DNA of 64,000 bases from Sparassis latifolia (taxonomy: Eukaryota > Basidiomycota > Agaricomycetes > Polyporales > Sparassidaceae): assembly GCA_018466975.1 (NCBI GenBank), contig CM031561.1, positions 4,898,001-4,962,000 of the forward strand, given 5' to 3'. The position numbers and the translations under genes are program-made. Of this stretch, positions 1 to 11,302 are shown one piece after another. The notes under the pieces are model-generated. The model did no database searches. It worked only from the letters and a program-made list of their open reading frames with translations, and was not told the origin of the DNA. Numbering within the stretch: position 1 is the first letter of the stretch; each line of letters opens with the position of its first letter.

Positions 1-213
1 ACGGACACATCATTGGGGTCCGTAGACTCAGGAAGGGCGGTCGCAATGATCTAGTTGTAGTGAAGTCAGTAGGGAGATCAGACGAAAACAACGCAGAAAT
101 CTCACCTGATCGATCAGCTGATGACGATGCATGTTGTCCTGTCCAAGAGTACGAACGCGAACACGAGAGAAGCCCGTGTGAGCATGCATATATGTGAAAG
201 TGGGGAAATGCAC

Positions 214-685
214 CTGGGTGATGATGACGAGGTCCACCCATCCGTCGTCGATGCCGGTGGAGTTGAAGGTGCCTCGGCGACGGAGACGCGGGGGTCATGT
301 ATGGATTTTGCAAAGATGTTGGCATGCCTTCAGACGGCTGGACGGTGTGGAGCTGGTTCACAGAATGGGACCAGTCGGGGTGGGCGAGGAGCGCGCGGGT
401 GAAGATGCCAGTGCCTGCACCAATCCTGGTAAAGCTGAGCGGTCAGAGAAGGGAGGATGGGGCAAGTAAACTCACTCGATGGTGTTGAGTGGGGCAGAGG
501 CTGCGAGGGCATTGCAAATGTGGGAGAGGGTGGCAGGCTGGTATGAGGGTCGAGCACTGGGGCTGTGGAATGAGAACAGGGAAGTGAGCGCTCGGAGCGA
601 CTGACCGATCATAGAGCTCATTCGTTCCCATACTGAAGCTGACCTTGGCGATGTTGTGTACTGGGTGCTCTGCAGTGGCAAGCAT
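214..685 (-). pseudogene. SAM-dependent methyltransferase, 5' fragment
   Basis: Minus-strand exons give MLATAEHPVHNIAKVSFSM, then GTNELYDR, an intron, ARPSYQPATL, an intron, and IGAGTGIFTRALLAHPDW. This is the N-terminal half of a class I methyltransferase with the SAM-binding motif I (IGAGTG), of the fungal group that begins VHxxAxxGFxxGTNELYDRARPSY. Further on, STGIDDGWVDLV matches the later part of the Rossmann core, but a one-base frameshift lies near 265. The sequence stops at a splice donor at about 213, and the exons for the rest of the domain are absent. It lies between two clathrin exons in the same orientation, so it arrived as a fragment, either by transposon capture or ectopic recombination. 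No function is expected. Confidence 0.75.
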
Positions 686-2377
686 GGGCACGAGGAGATA
701 AGGGACCAACAGATTGTGTTACAGCCCATGTTAGATGTCGTGCAGTCTGCCGTGGATGATGACAGGAAGAATATTTGGCTGCTGCAGGGCTGAAAGGCCG
801 CGTCTCACGAGAATGTCTTTTCTCTCTCTCCTCCATTTCTTTTCCCCACCATGGATGCCCCCATCTCCTTCTCCGTTGCCTCTGGTCACCACATCATCAC
901 CTTCTCCTCACCACCACCTTCCTCCTCATCTCCTGCACTGGCAACAGTGAGTTCATTTACCCATCCTTGCGCTCCCCAACTCACACTTCTCCAGAGAAAT
1001 AGCCACAGATCGAGACTGACTTGTGCCAATAGGTCCAGATCATGATGCTTGATGAGATAGCGAGCTTGTTGCTTGAACATCGAGTTGTCATTTGTGATGG
1101 CAATGAGCTCATCGTCGCACAGGCCCTTCGTGTATGCAATGTAGGCGAGGTATCGATCTCTGGCCTCACAGAATTTGTTGACATCCAGCGGCTCGTACAA
1201 CTGAACAGTTACACTTTAACAAGGGGTAGCGGTGAGGAATAAATGAACTTACATTGTTCTCCTTCAAGAACATCTCGGGATTGTTGTTCAAGTCAATATA
1301 GACTTCAGCATGTTCCTCATTTCTACCTCGTTTATGAGTTGGTCGATGGTGAAGTTGCTAGGGACAGAAGCAAGCAATGACTTGATAGTCGTCTCATCAC
1401 AGTCGACATCCAAGAGACCCCCAAAGACCTGTGGTGTCGTGACTGAATTGACATGTTGAACATAAACCTCAATGAAGCTGGTGAGACCATTCTGATACAG
1501 GTACAGCACAAGGTCGTGGACGAAGTCGAACCGGTCACAGACAATGATGAGGGGTAGCTGGTCCGAAAGCTTGGCCTCCTTCAGGAAGTTCTTGACTTTC
1601 TCCGCGTTGTAGTAGTTGCTCTCATGACAGATGCGTTCAACCTTATGAATCTGGCCTGTACAAGTGGCCGCCTGGATATATTTGAAGTGGACTTCGGGAT
1701 CCTGGCTGAGATTGACGATGGAACTGAGGTAGTAGTATAGGCCTGGTCGTAAAGCATCAGCGTCCAAGAAAATGATATGTATAGAATGAGATCACCTTCG
1801 AGTAACTTAAACTTCTCAAACAACTCGATGAGCTTGATAGGGCTAAGGATATCCGAGTACTTTGTAGTGATCTGGACAACCACCTGCAGGTTTTGCCGGA
1901 TGTTGATATGAAGCATCTCTTCCATGTAAGCCAATGGATGCTCAGTAGTAAGGCGACTGAAGTAGTTGACGTGCCATTAATGGACAAGTGAGTAACAAAC
2001 ACAATGAAAAGTGAGACACGGCAAATACTCACATCGATCTGGAACATGTTCATAAAACCCTCAACCCCAGAAGCAAACCTGACATGCACTGCTGCTGAGG
2101 TCCAGGCTGAGAAGGATGCAAAAGCAGCTGCAAAGAAAGAGCGCGAGAATGGAGAGGCAGAGGCACAAAGGCCATCTTTGTCAGTTATGAAAGATAATCT
2201 TTTCTATCAATAAGTAGCAAATTTTCATAAGAATTGCTACTTTTAAGTAGACTTATTTGTAGGTGCATAGATTAACTCAGGATAATCGTAATATAATCTT
2301 TCAGATAATCTGAGGATAATCTTCTGGATAATCTGAGAATAATCTAAAGATTAGCAATAAAATACAATTTTAACTTT

Positions 2378-2473
2378 GACACCAGCCAGGATTGAACCCT
2401 GGACCTTAGGTTGATTTTATAGAATATAATTCCAAGTGACACTTTAGACCACTTGACCATTAGGCCATACATC
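2378..2473 (-). other. tRNA-like block (left arm, copy 1)
   Basis: Read on the minus strand, it has TGGCCTAATGG (RNA polymerase III A-box like, as in Ser/Leu tRNAs) and about 70 bases further GGTTCAATCC (B-box), with a perfect T-arm CCAGG/CCTGG around the B-box. The acceptor stem does not pair, so this is not a working tRNA gene. It could still act as an internal pol III promoter. Confidence 0.6.
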
Positions 2474-3061
2474 ACAACTATCTTATATTAAATTAGACAT
2501 CTTTTTATTGAAAAAGACTTAGCCAAATTCTGTCTATTAGAAAAGAGTAAGTAAAAGACACTTGACTTTTATCATAGATAGACAAGCCTTATAGACAAAC
2601 AGTACTCTGCATCTTATTATAGTCTTGTTCAACAGCTTACAGTTTTTGTAAACTATCATGCAGTACTATAGAGTATCTTAATATAGTCATCTATAATATA
2701 TAACAAGTTATTGAGAGACAGTATTTTATTTGTTCATTTTAGGCTTATACTCTAGAGTCTATTATATTATAGACTGAGCACTTATATATACAAGATCTTT
2801 ATAGCTATCTTCTAATTGTATAGCAAAGTTCTGTTTTGCTGAAGTAACTGTAGAAACATATATTCTATTAATTACATATTGTACTACATTATATGAAGGC
2901 TGCAAGCATTAAAAAAGACTATAAGACTCAGAGTAATGTTTGTTTATAAGTCTTGTCTATCTATGATAAAAGTCAAGTGTCTTTTACTTACTCTTTTCTA
3001 ATAGACAGAATTTGGCTAAGTCTTTTCAATAAAAGATGTCTAATTTAATATAAGATAGTTG

Positions 3062-3159
3062 TAATGTATGGCCTAATGGTCAAGTGGTCTAAAGTGTCAC
3101 TTGGAATTATATTCTATAAAATCAACCTAAGGTCCAGGGTTCAATCCTGGCTGGTGTCA
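3062..3159 (+). other. tRNA-like block (right arm, copy 1)
   Basis: Inverted copy of the block at 2378-2473, reading outwards to the right. A-box TGGCCTAATGG lies near 3068 and B-box GGTTCAATCC near 3139, followed by the T-arm 3' strand and CTGGTGTCA. No acceptor-stem pairing was found. Confidence 0.6.
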
Positions 3160-4062
3160 AAGTTAAAATTGTATTTTATTGCTAATCTTCAGATTATTCT
3201 CAGATTATCTGGAAGATTATATTAAGATTATCCTAAATTAATCTATGCACTTACAGATAAGTCTACTTAAAAGTAGCAATTCTCATGAAAATTTGCTACT
3301 TATTGATAGAAAAGATTATCTTTCATAACTGACATCACTGCAATGACCTTATTTGGCACATTCGCTCTGAGATAGACACTCAACGTGAGGTTCATGTCAT
3401 GAAGTCAGACAATATCGCCAAGTTCCTCGCTACATGTAAGCTACGTGTAGCATGTCAGACATTGCCAGATCTGAATGCACGGTCATGCTAACCTTGTTCT
3501 CCTTTAGCCACTTCTCAAGGAGCTGCTTCCTGCCTCGTTGCAAGACTGGACGAGCAAGTTCGAGTGACTTCATGTGATTCAGTTCACCTTTCTCGAGAAG
3601 AATACCAAGGTACTGGAGAATGGGGGAAAGACCACCAGGAGGTGCTGGTGCATGCTTGAACACCTCAATGACTTGCACAGTGTGAAGAATACCCTGGAAA
3701 TTATAATATGAGAGCATATCTGGATATTGCCCCAAGGATGACATACTCGCGGTGAATTTGCAGCGGCCTTCACTGAACTGACCGGTCTCGAAGAGCTGCT
3801 GATATTGCTTAACGTACAGGTCGTCTGCACCATGGCCCTGCTAGCATCTTGAATGCGATTTTCACGTTGTTAAGCATCGTGAGGATGTATGAGATAATTG
3901 TCTGCTCATTGACATTGACACTGAGCACCTGGCCGTTCTTGTTGATGCCAATAATACCATTCGTCGCCTCATGTTCAGCAGTTACAAAGATGGTCTCTCC
4001 AGAGATACAGTTCATGTAGATGCAGGCACCGGAGTCCAGGTCGTAGAGGTGGATGAAACTCA

Positions 4063-5370
4063 TGGAAGAATGAGGATGGTGGATGAAGTCGACAGGCACA
4101 GCTGTCACGGTCGGTGGACCCACGTTACATGCCAGCTGCTTGCGATTTGCACGAACATTCGACGATGAAGCCATCACTGTTCCATTCATGGTGTGCAGCG
4201 AACCATCCTTCCCTTCCACAGCTTTCCCTTTGCTTGCCACTCCTGTGTTCCTGTTCTTGCGTGGAGCCCTAGGCTTCCTCTTCGTTGCAGGGACTGCATT
4301 TTGTGAACCGTTGTTTGAGGTCATTGCAGTCGCTCGACTCTTGCAACCCATCTTCCTCCTCACGGCAGGTACAGCCCTGGACTCTAGAACTGGTGCAGTT
4401 GTTGAAGCCACTGCAAACTTCGCAGGACCACACACTCGCCCATCGTGGGCGCCCTTCAAAATGGATTCTGCGAGAACCCTCTTGGTGAACTCGCCGAGCT
4501 CCCTCGGGGTCTCCTTCAAGACTGTAGGGTGATCCTCATTGATGGTAAGATTGATCACCTTGTGCAGTGAAGGGACGCATAGCGCGCTGAGGTGGGAATC
4601 ACATCTGTGAAGTGGTCTCACATTTCGGAGATACCACAAGGTGCTACACAATAGACCCTAGTCCGACAGCAATTGGAAGCTGGTTATCGGAGGAGGGAAC
4701 GCTACGAGCCTGAACGCTATTTCTAACTCCTCGACTACGATCTGCAACTGCCTCAAAGTACCATCTGCCAACTCGCATCTACCGGTGATCCCATGCATGA
4801 CATCGTACAGTTCGCGGGTCGCATTGCGCAATGTCTCAACCCGAAGGTGCAAGGTTCCTAAGGACAATAAAGCAGAACTAAGGAACGCGATCCCAGGGAA
4901 ATGGGGATAGGATGACTGCGCACCAATGTCAGGGAGACCATCCAGTGGGTAACCCAAACCAAAGTCCTCATGGACAGCGGGTTCATCGTACAGAACATGC
5001 ACAGTCAAACCACGAGGAATGACAGCAGGAAGGTGGTTGGCAATCTGAGGGACTATCTGACAACCGGCTTCCACAGTGCGGGCCATTGTAAGATGTATCT
5101 CCACTTGGGCAAGGACAGGAATATTGCGCGGAAGAGGTAGGATGATCCCCACGCTGGCTGCTTTGGACTGGGCTTGGACCATGAAGACCTGAGGGACGTG
5201 TGAGGACCAGACAGTGAAGGAACATGTGCTCGCAGGAGCCTTACCAGCAGGACGTGCATTTGGACTGCCCATGTTTTCCACAGGATTGGGTCGAAGGGCT
5301 CAGTAAAGATCTCAATGTGAAGAAGGGCTTCCGCGAGGGTGTATTTGCGAAGGATGATACTGGCATCCAT
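4063..5370 (-). CDS. Hypothetical protein, 3' end fused to clathrin fragment
   Basis: I do not recognise this family. The chosen start at 5370 gives [21 protein letters not shown] clear intron lies at 5244-5189 (GTAAGG...CCTCAG), after which the frame reads through [19 protein letters not shown] and [12 protein letters not shown] to an amphipathic stretch [17 protein letters not shown] second intron probably ends near 4613. The last part is basic and low in complexity ([12 protein letters not shown]), and the frame runs directly into the clathrin propeller at about 4062 without a stop of its own. The true C-terminus is therefore lost or replaced. The layout resembles transposon-associated cargo genes of Agaricomycetes, but this is inference. 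Confidence 0.5.
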
Positions 5371-5939
5371 GGATGGGAGATTTAGTTCAGGATGGGAGAT
5401 ATGCCTCCGAGGTGGGTGGGTGTTTATTAGGCGCTTGAGCGGGCCCGGTGAAGGACGACCCCTTGGATTGAGTAGGAGCGTGAGGGGATGGGATTGCGAG
5501 ATATGGCGTGATGGGCAGTGATTCAGCAGAGCGATTGTTAAGCAGATGCAGGCAGTATCGGGAGGGCAGGAAAAGGTCAGGACCGGTTTAAGTATGAGGG
5601 CAGGGGAGGAGGTCGGGGTAGAACTGACCATCTCGGAAGGTACGCTGGCAAAAGCCTCATTCACATTCCCATCCCATCCAGTTAGTGCATCTTTGGGCAG
5701 TCTTGCGTTTGTGCATTTTCTGGGCAGTCTTGCATTTCTGCATTTCAGCGTTCTCCTTAGAGCAGTGCAATTTTACCCTGATGTGTTTCCAGCGATTATT
5801 GCAACTACAGAGATTTTCCTAGCTATGCTTTCAGGCCACCAACCTCATACCTCTGAAATAGACTCTTCTCCTTCGTTGCATCTCAGACCCCATGTGGACT
5901 TAATTCCGCTCGTACTCCTCCTTTCTGGCTTGTGACGGA

Positions 5940-6470
5940 ACTACAATCTAGTCAGCGGAGGGCTCCAGTGCTTCATCGCAAACCTCTGCATAATGTGCAG
6001 CAGAGTTCTGGCCATCGGCGCTGCAGCTGCATCAGTGATAATCTGCCGAGGGAGGACACTCTCCTTACCATTGTCTGTGGCAGCTGCATCGGTGGCCTCA
6101 ACTACTGCCTTTGACTTCTGAGCCTTCTTCGCTGGCCTGGCCCCTGTTTGCGAACTCTCAGCAGATCACCATCGGACAGCATGCACTTCGTTCTCTTTCC
6201 AGTCGTAGTTGCAAAACTGGGAGTGGACGTGATCGGAGAAACTGGGGAAGGGGCGGCGAGGAGAGGAAGTGAAGAAACAGTGTTCAGCATAGGACTGGAG
6301 ACCGCTGTGGCCACAGGTACTTTGTCACTACTAGGTATACGATACCGTGCTTCTTCAACACTTGCATAGCCACGGAGAAGTCATTCGTCACCTCTGGAGG
6401 GAAATAGACATCGACGCTTGCAGAACGCGATCTATAGTAGCAGGAAGTGGTTTGTTGGACAGACAACGTG
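5940..6470 (-). CDS. Hypothetical protein fragment
   Basis: The minus-strand frame gives [20 protein letters not shown] and QVLKKHGI. A likely intron follows (GTATAC...CCACAG, about 6336-6301), then a Ser/Pro/Thr-rich exon ([17 protein letters not shown]). Another frame continues with [19 protein letters not shown] and ends ...[15 protein letters not shown] near 5930. Function is unknown. It sits directly downstream of the truncated Plavaka gene on the same strand, and an apparent intron joins the two, so it may be a separate gene, Plavaka cargo, or an artefact of truncation. Confidence 0.4.
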
Positions 6471-6562
6471 ACAGAAAGGAATCAAAGGGAAAGTGATATC
6501 AAGTGAATGGATGAAACAAAAGCGAAAAGAGAGAATTTTAAGCAACTAGTGAAAGCCTTACC

Positions 6563-8470
6563 ACGATGTCAACAATGCTGTACTCGTCCCAAAGGACGCC
6601 GACCCCAAATTCTTCAAGAAGGGCGTCTGTATGCTCACATGAGCGTGGTCCACTTCCAGGACCGTCTAGATTGTCACTACGTGCAGTACACCTGCACAAT
6701 TGGCAAGATACTTAGCAACCGTAATCAGACCAGTCGAAGGACTTACTTTGGGCACCATTCTTGCACAATGCAGGCAAGGAGAGCTTGTTCTGGGTAGTCA
6801 GCAATGTACGGCCCCAATCCATATATGACTCATCAAAATGACCATCTCTGCAATGAGTGACTTTGGGAGTTATCATAGCGAGCTTGAGACCCTGAAAAAT
6901 GTGGGATAATGATGTATGGAAGAGCTGTCGGCAGAATTTGCAGAACTTGATATCATCCTTGTATTCGCGGTCAGCTTAGTGTGCAATCTATAATCAGAAG
7001 CATGTTCACAGCAAGTAAACTTGTCACTTACTTTTGGGTATAGCGAGAAACCCAATCAGTGCGACTGCGTTGCGATGTACACGATGCACACTGTTGTGTA
7101 CACCGCCTATCGACATGTACAATGGGTAGTACTCATTCTGTCCTGTTGCAACAGAGACCATTGTCTTGTCGCTGCCTAAAATGATTGGTATGAATGCGGC
7201 GCCATGCGTGTTTGGATCATTTGCAATCAAATCCTATGAAGTATGAGTCGCACATGCACAAATGAACAGAATGAAGACATACCGCCTGTCTCCATGCCCA
7301 ATCACCAGACATGAAGTCCTTCAAATGGTGTTCGCCATTGTAGAACTCACGAAATGGGCTGTAATTGATCTTATCGTTGAAGTCCGGATTTGCGAGCATA
7401 TTCTTCGCAATTTCATGTGGATCCCGGAACAAGACCTCATATTCGGCAACCATCCATGGAGGCACGTCATTGTCTGGCAATGGTCCATGATAACGCATCT
7501 TGGACGACTGCCATGGGACATCACCATAAGGGATTGCATCTATAGTCTGATATAGGTCTTTTGCATTGGCGAAGGGAGGATTTTCGCCATGTTTCATAAG
7601 GCTCACAGCCCATAAATCGAGGAGGATGTTTATATTCCCAGCAGACATTTGCTCTCGAGTGTAGAGAAACTCAGCAAGTTCGAGCTCAACGTGATTGTGG
7701 AATGATGACCAGTCATTAGCGGCAGGACCTTCTGGAGGTGCTGGAGGAGTATCCAGCGGTAGAGAGTTCCCTTGCTCATCACAAGGTGTGCCTGTTTTTG
7801 TTAGATTAGCTGTGCATATTGACATTCAAACGGATGTACCATTGATGTATTCCTGAGTCGACTCAACAGGATCAGCTTCAAGATGTTCATGATCTGCCGG
7901 GTCATGTGGTGGGATGTCATCATCATCAGATATGCTGTTGCCTTCGAAACTTGCAGAAGAGTCATCATCGAAATCGGCACCAGGTGCGAAGTCCATGGGG
8001 AACACGTCCGAGATGTAGTCTGCACCATGGTCGTGTGAACTGGTATCGTCCGAGTTGTCAGCAAGTATTCCAGGGCTCAAAGAGCTTGACTTGTCTTGAA
8101 GGTGGTCAAGATCGTGCAAAGCTTTGAGAATGGGTGACTTTACGAAGTCGAATTTGAACTGAAGATTGTCAATGTCACTGTGAGCATTATTGCTATGCTC
8201 TGCTAGAATGCCATTAGCATTCAGCTGCAGCACAAAGAATTTTGGATTGCTTACGATCAGTGCTTTCGGCCGCACTCCAAGGTGAAGTGTTGCCATCCTC
8301 CTGCGCTGCATTTGTGACTGTATTATCCTTGGCCATAGGCTGCGCTGGTCGTGCATGATATATGCGTTCATGCTTTGTGAGGCCGGACTGGTTTCAAAAC
8401 CACCTATTACATCCCGGGTTCCTGCAGGGATGTTTGAGAACCTTGTGCTGAATACAGGCTTGCAATTTCT
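6563..8470 (-). pseudogene. Plavaka-type transposase, N-terminal half
   Basis: Plavaka is a CMC-type DNA transposon family of basidiomycetes. On the minus strand there is a C2H2 zinc finger near 8440-8360 (PCRNPGCNRWF, then QSGLTKHERIYH) with a TGA inside it at 8394-8396. An Asp/Ser-rich linker follows (8370-7830), then the conserved core: GDWAWRQA near 7280, FIPIILGSDKT near 7190, PLYMSIGGVHNSVHR near 7110, and CTARSDNLDGPGSGPR with LLEEFGVGVLWDEYSI near 6690-6563. Short introns separate the exons. The second half of the protein (the IAPDxLHQLxKGxFKDHL region) is absent; after the last donor the sequence changes to an unrelated ORF. The gene is truncated and dead. Confidence 0.85.
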
Positions 8471-9406
8471 GTATCAAAAAAGCCATTATGCGAATATTTG
8501 AGGTTTCTGATGGAGGATGGAGTTGTAGCTGCAGTTAGCTTGCCTTATGTTCAATTCGTAGGGAGAGAGATAGAAATTTTGCATTCAATCTACCGTAAAT
8601 GATTCCGCGGTCAGGAATTGGTGCCGAATGGCACAAACTTGAACTTCGCCGAAATGCAAGTCTCCGCTAGATGCTCATATCCGTGGTGATCACTCCTTGG
8701 TCCAACGCACCCCAACACTTTTTTCCCATCCTCCACCATCACTCTATGGCAAAGAACAGCACACGTCCCATCAGACTTCATGCAGCTCCGAAGTCTGAGC
8801 ATTCTTTGGAACCTGCTGGTGAGCCTTCTGGTGATCTTCCTGTCGATCAGCTTCCTTCACAGACAAGACGTAAGCGACATACTCAAGATGACATTGACAC
8901 CCAGGAAGCTGCAGGTGGTGCTTCAATGAAAAAGAATCCTCTGCCCACTAAATGCACACGACATGCTTCCGACACTGTTGTTGGCTCAGCCGACAAACAT
9001 GCTGTGGACGACATCCCCCAGTCTACATGATGCACACATCAGCATCCCGCAGCTGAACTTGTCAGTGCACCTACGGTAGAGGAAAACCCTCAACCCCAGA
9101 AGCAAACCTGACACGCACTGCTGCTGAGGTCCAGGCTGAGAAGGATGCAAAAGCAGCTGCAGAGAAAGAGCGCGAGAATGGAGAGGCAGAGGCACAAAGG
9201 CCATCTTTGTCAGTTATGAAAGATAATCTTTTCTATCAATAAGTAGCAAATTTTCATAAGAATTGCTACTTTTAAGTAGACTTATTTGTAGGTGCATAGA
9301 TTAACTCAGGATAATCGTAATATAATCTTTCAGATAATCTGAGGATAATCTTCTGGATAATCTGAGAATAATCTAAAGATTAGCAATAAAATACAATTTT
9401 AACTTT

Positions 9407-9502
9407 GACACCAGCCAGGATTGAACCCTGGACCTTAGGTTGATTTTATAGAATATAATTCCAAGTGACACTTTAGACCACTTGACCATTAGGCCATACA
9501 TC
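9407..9502 (-). other. tRNA-like block (left arm, copy 2)
   Basis: Same A-box/B-box block as in copy 1, reading outwards to the left. No acceptor-stem pairing. Confidence 0.6.
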
Positions 9503-10091
9503 ACAACTATCTTATATTAAATTAGACATCTTTTTATTGAAAAAGACTTAGCCAAATTCTGTCTATTAGAAAAGAGTAAGTAAAAGACACTTGACTTTTA
9601 TCATAGATAGACAAGCCTTATAGACAAACAGTACTCTGCATCTTATTATAGTCTTGTTCAACAGCTTACAGTTTTTGTAAACTATCATGCAGTACTATAG
9701 AGTATCTTAATATAGTCATCTATAATATATAACAAGTTATTGAGAGACAGTATTTTATTTGTTCATTTTAGGCTTATACTCTAGAGTCTATTATATTATA
9801 GACTGAGCACTTATATATACAAGATCTTTATAGCTATCTTCTAATTGTATAGCAAAGTTCTGTTTTGCTGAAGTAACTGTAGAAACATATATTCTATTAA
9901 TTACATATTGTACTACATTATATGAAGGCTGCAAGCATTAAAAAAGACTATAAGACTCAGAGTAATGTTTGTTTATAAGTCTTGTCTATCTATGATAAAA
10001 GTCAAGTGTCTTTTACTTACTCTTTTCTAATAGACAGAATTTGGCTAAGTCTTTTTCAATAAAAAGATGTCTAATTTAATATAAGATAGTT

Positions 10092-10190
10092 GTAATGTAT
10101 GGCCTAATGGTCAAGTGGTCTAAAGTGTCACTTGGAATTATATTCTATAAAATCAACCTAAGGTCCAGGGTTCAATCCTGGCTGGTGTCA
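10092..10190 (+). other. tRNA-like block (right arm, copy 2)
   Basis: Same A-box/B-box block as in copy 1, reading outwards to the right. The path to the element end is now broken by the nested insertion 65 bases downstream. Confidence 0.6.
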
Positions 10191-10255
10191 AAGTTAAAAT
10201 TGTATTTTATTGCTAATCTTCAGATTATTCTCAGATTATCTGGAAGATTATCTTA

Positions 10256-11302
10256 TTGCCGTTTGCAGTAAAGTTGGCGGTCGCACGGATTTCGCGCGTT
10301 TTGCGCAGTTTGCACTGTAAACGAAGATGTTCCCATATCTCGACAACTAGCCACCGGAACCCACAACATATATATATTTTCTGAATCTCCTAGCTCAGGG
10401 CTGTTGAGCTCCGTGGTTTTTACGACGATCCGAGCAGGTTGAGTTGCGGCTCTCTGAGCTTGCCTCATTTTCTGCAGATGTACCTCTACTTCTGTCAGTA
10501 TACATGAGAAAAAAAAATAGCTATTGAATTTCTAACATCCTACTGAGTACCTGTAGTGAGCCCAGGTAAAAAATTGTGCACTTGCAAAGCTGAGACCGAG
10601 CGCGGCACTGTCGCTCTGATTGCACATGCCTCTTGGTCTTTCATTTCACCTGTACCTGGCATTACTGTTCCGGAGGCCTTTGGATGGATGGCGAAAGGCA
10701 AAGTACTTTCAGATGACCTTTGAGAAGTTCTGCTACACATGACCCAAAGGGTCGACCTTGCCTCAATTCTTGAATACACTGAATGCAAGAGACGAACACT
10801 TGAGCACCTGCTCTCTGATTACAAGCATGGGAGATCTGTCACTCATGCACGGCTTGGCAGGCAAGCGGTGAGACCAGTTTTTGAGTGGGGCATGGACTGT
10901 ACAGACGCAACTTGAGGACTGGAATGAATTCTCACGTGTGACAAGAGTGATGGTGCTGCGCTCAGTCTCAGCTTTGCAAGTGCACAATTTTTTACCTGGG
11001 CTCACTACAGGTACTCAGTAGGATGTTAGAAATTCAATAGCTATTTTTTTTCTCATGTATACTGACAGAAGTAGAGGTACATCTGCAGAAAATAAGGCAA
11101 GCTCAGAGAGCCGCAACTCAACCTGCTCGGATCGTCATAAAAACCACGGGACTCAACAGCCCTGAGCTAGGAGATTCAGAAAATATATATATGTTGCGGG
11201 TTCCGGTGGCTAGTTGTCGAGATATGGGAACATCTTCGTTTACAGTGCAAACTGCGCAAAACGCGAAATCCGCGCGACCACCAACTTTACTGCAAACGGC
11301 AA
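10256..11302. mobile_element. Nested non-autonomous element, TA-flanked, about 350-base TIRs
   Basis: It starts TTGCCGTTTGCAGTAAAGTT and ends with the reverse complement; the arms pair to about 10610 and 10950 on the two sides. It is flanked by TA (10254-10255, 11303-11304). The intact copy-1 arm reads ...ATTAAGATTATCC at the same place, which confirms a TA target. The central 340 bases hold no convincing transposase. The TA target suggests mobilisation by a Tc1/mariner-like enzyme, but this is inferred from the target alone. Confidence 0.75.

Larger units (their letters stand above)
2180..3333. mobile_element. Long-TIR element with tRNA-like termini, copy 1
   Basis: The element begins GTCAGTTATGAAAGATAATC and ends with the reverse complement. 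The inverted repeats run about 430 bases on each side (2180-2611 and 2930-3333), with an indel of about 30 bases between arms. The AT-rich centre of about 320 bases has no convincing ORF. Each arm holds a tRNA-like block with A-box and B-box motifs, both reading outwards. It encodes no transposase, so it is non-autonomous. The family is unknown to me; a foldback or MITE-like element fits best. Confidence 0.8.
2056..3341. mobile_element. Transposon block inserted in the clathrin gene
   Basis: This block replaces part of the clathrin gene. Its left 125 bases (coding for TAAEVQAEKDAKAA on the plus strand) and right 8 bases (ATCACTGC) match the exon that flanks the same long-inverted-repeat element at 9.08-11.42 kb. 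So the element did not insert into clathrin by itself: a larger transposon carrying the already-inserted element, or a deletion derivative of it, was copied here. The two copies differ by only scattered bases by eye, which suggests a recent event. The clathrin sequence resumes immediately at 3342 (minus strand VPNKVIA). Confidence 0.75.
1..4062 (-). pseudogene. Clathrin heavy chain, interrupted pseudogene
   Basis: Clathrin heavy chain is the leg subunit of vesicle coats. Reading the minus strand from high to low coordinates, the end of the N-terminal propeller is at about 4062-3842 ([25 protein letters not shown]) and the linker at about 3810-3480 (LLEKWLKENK). Leg repeats follow at 1960-1290 ([34 protein letters not shown]), 1200-1009 (RYLIKHHDLDLLAQV), 150-106 (DNMHRHQLIDQ) and 51-1 (IIATALPESTDPNDVSV), so the gene runs off the left edge. 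Damage seen: the first part of the propeller is missing and replaced by unrelated coding sequence; there are frameshifts near 3830 and 3755; a TGA lies at 3405-3407; roughly 145 residues are missing where a transposon block sits at 2056-3341; about 860 bases of foreign DNA lie at 151-1008. Introns such as GTATGT...CAG near 3745-3690 are still recognisable. A functional copy presumably exists elsewhere. Confidence 0.9.

Noticed and set aside
151..1008. A single long intron of the clathrin gene
   Set aside because: It contains methyltransferase exons with their own introns and is far longer than other introns here; splice sites at its edges would delete conserved residues.
3062..3159. Functional tRNA-Ser or tRNA-Leu gene
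   Set aside because: A-box, B-box and T-arm are present, but the acceptor stem cannot pair and no clear anticodon arm forms.
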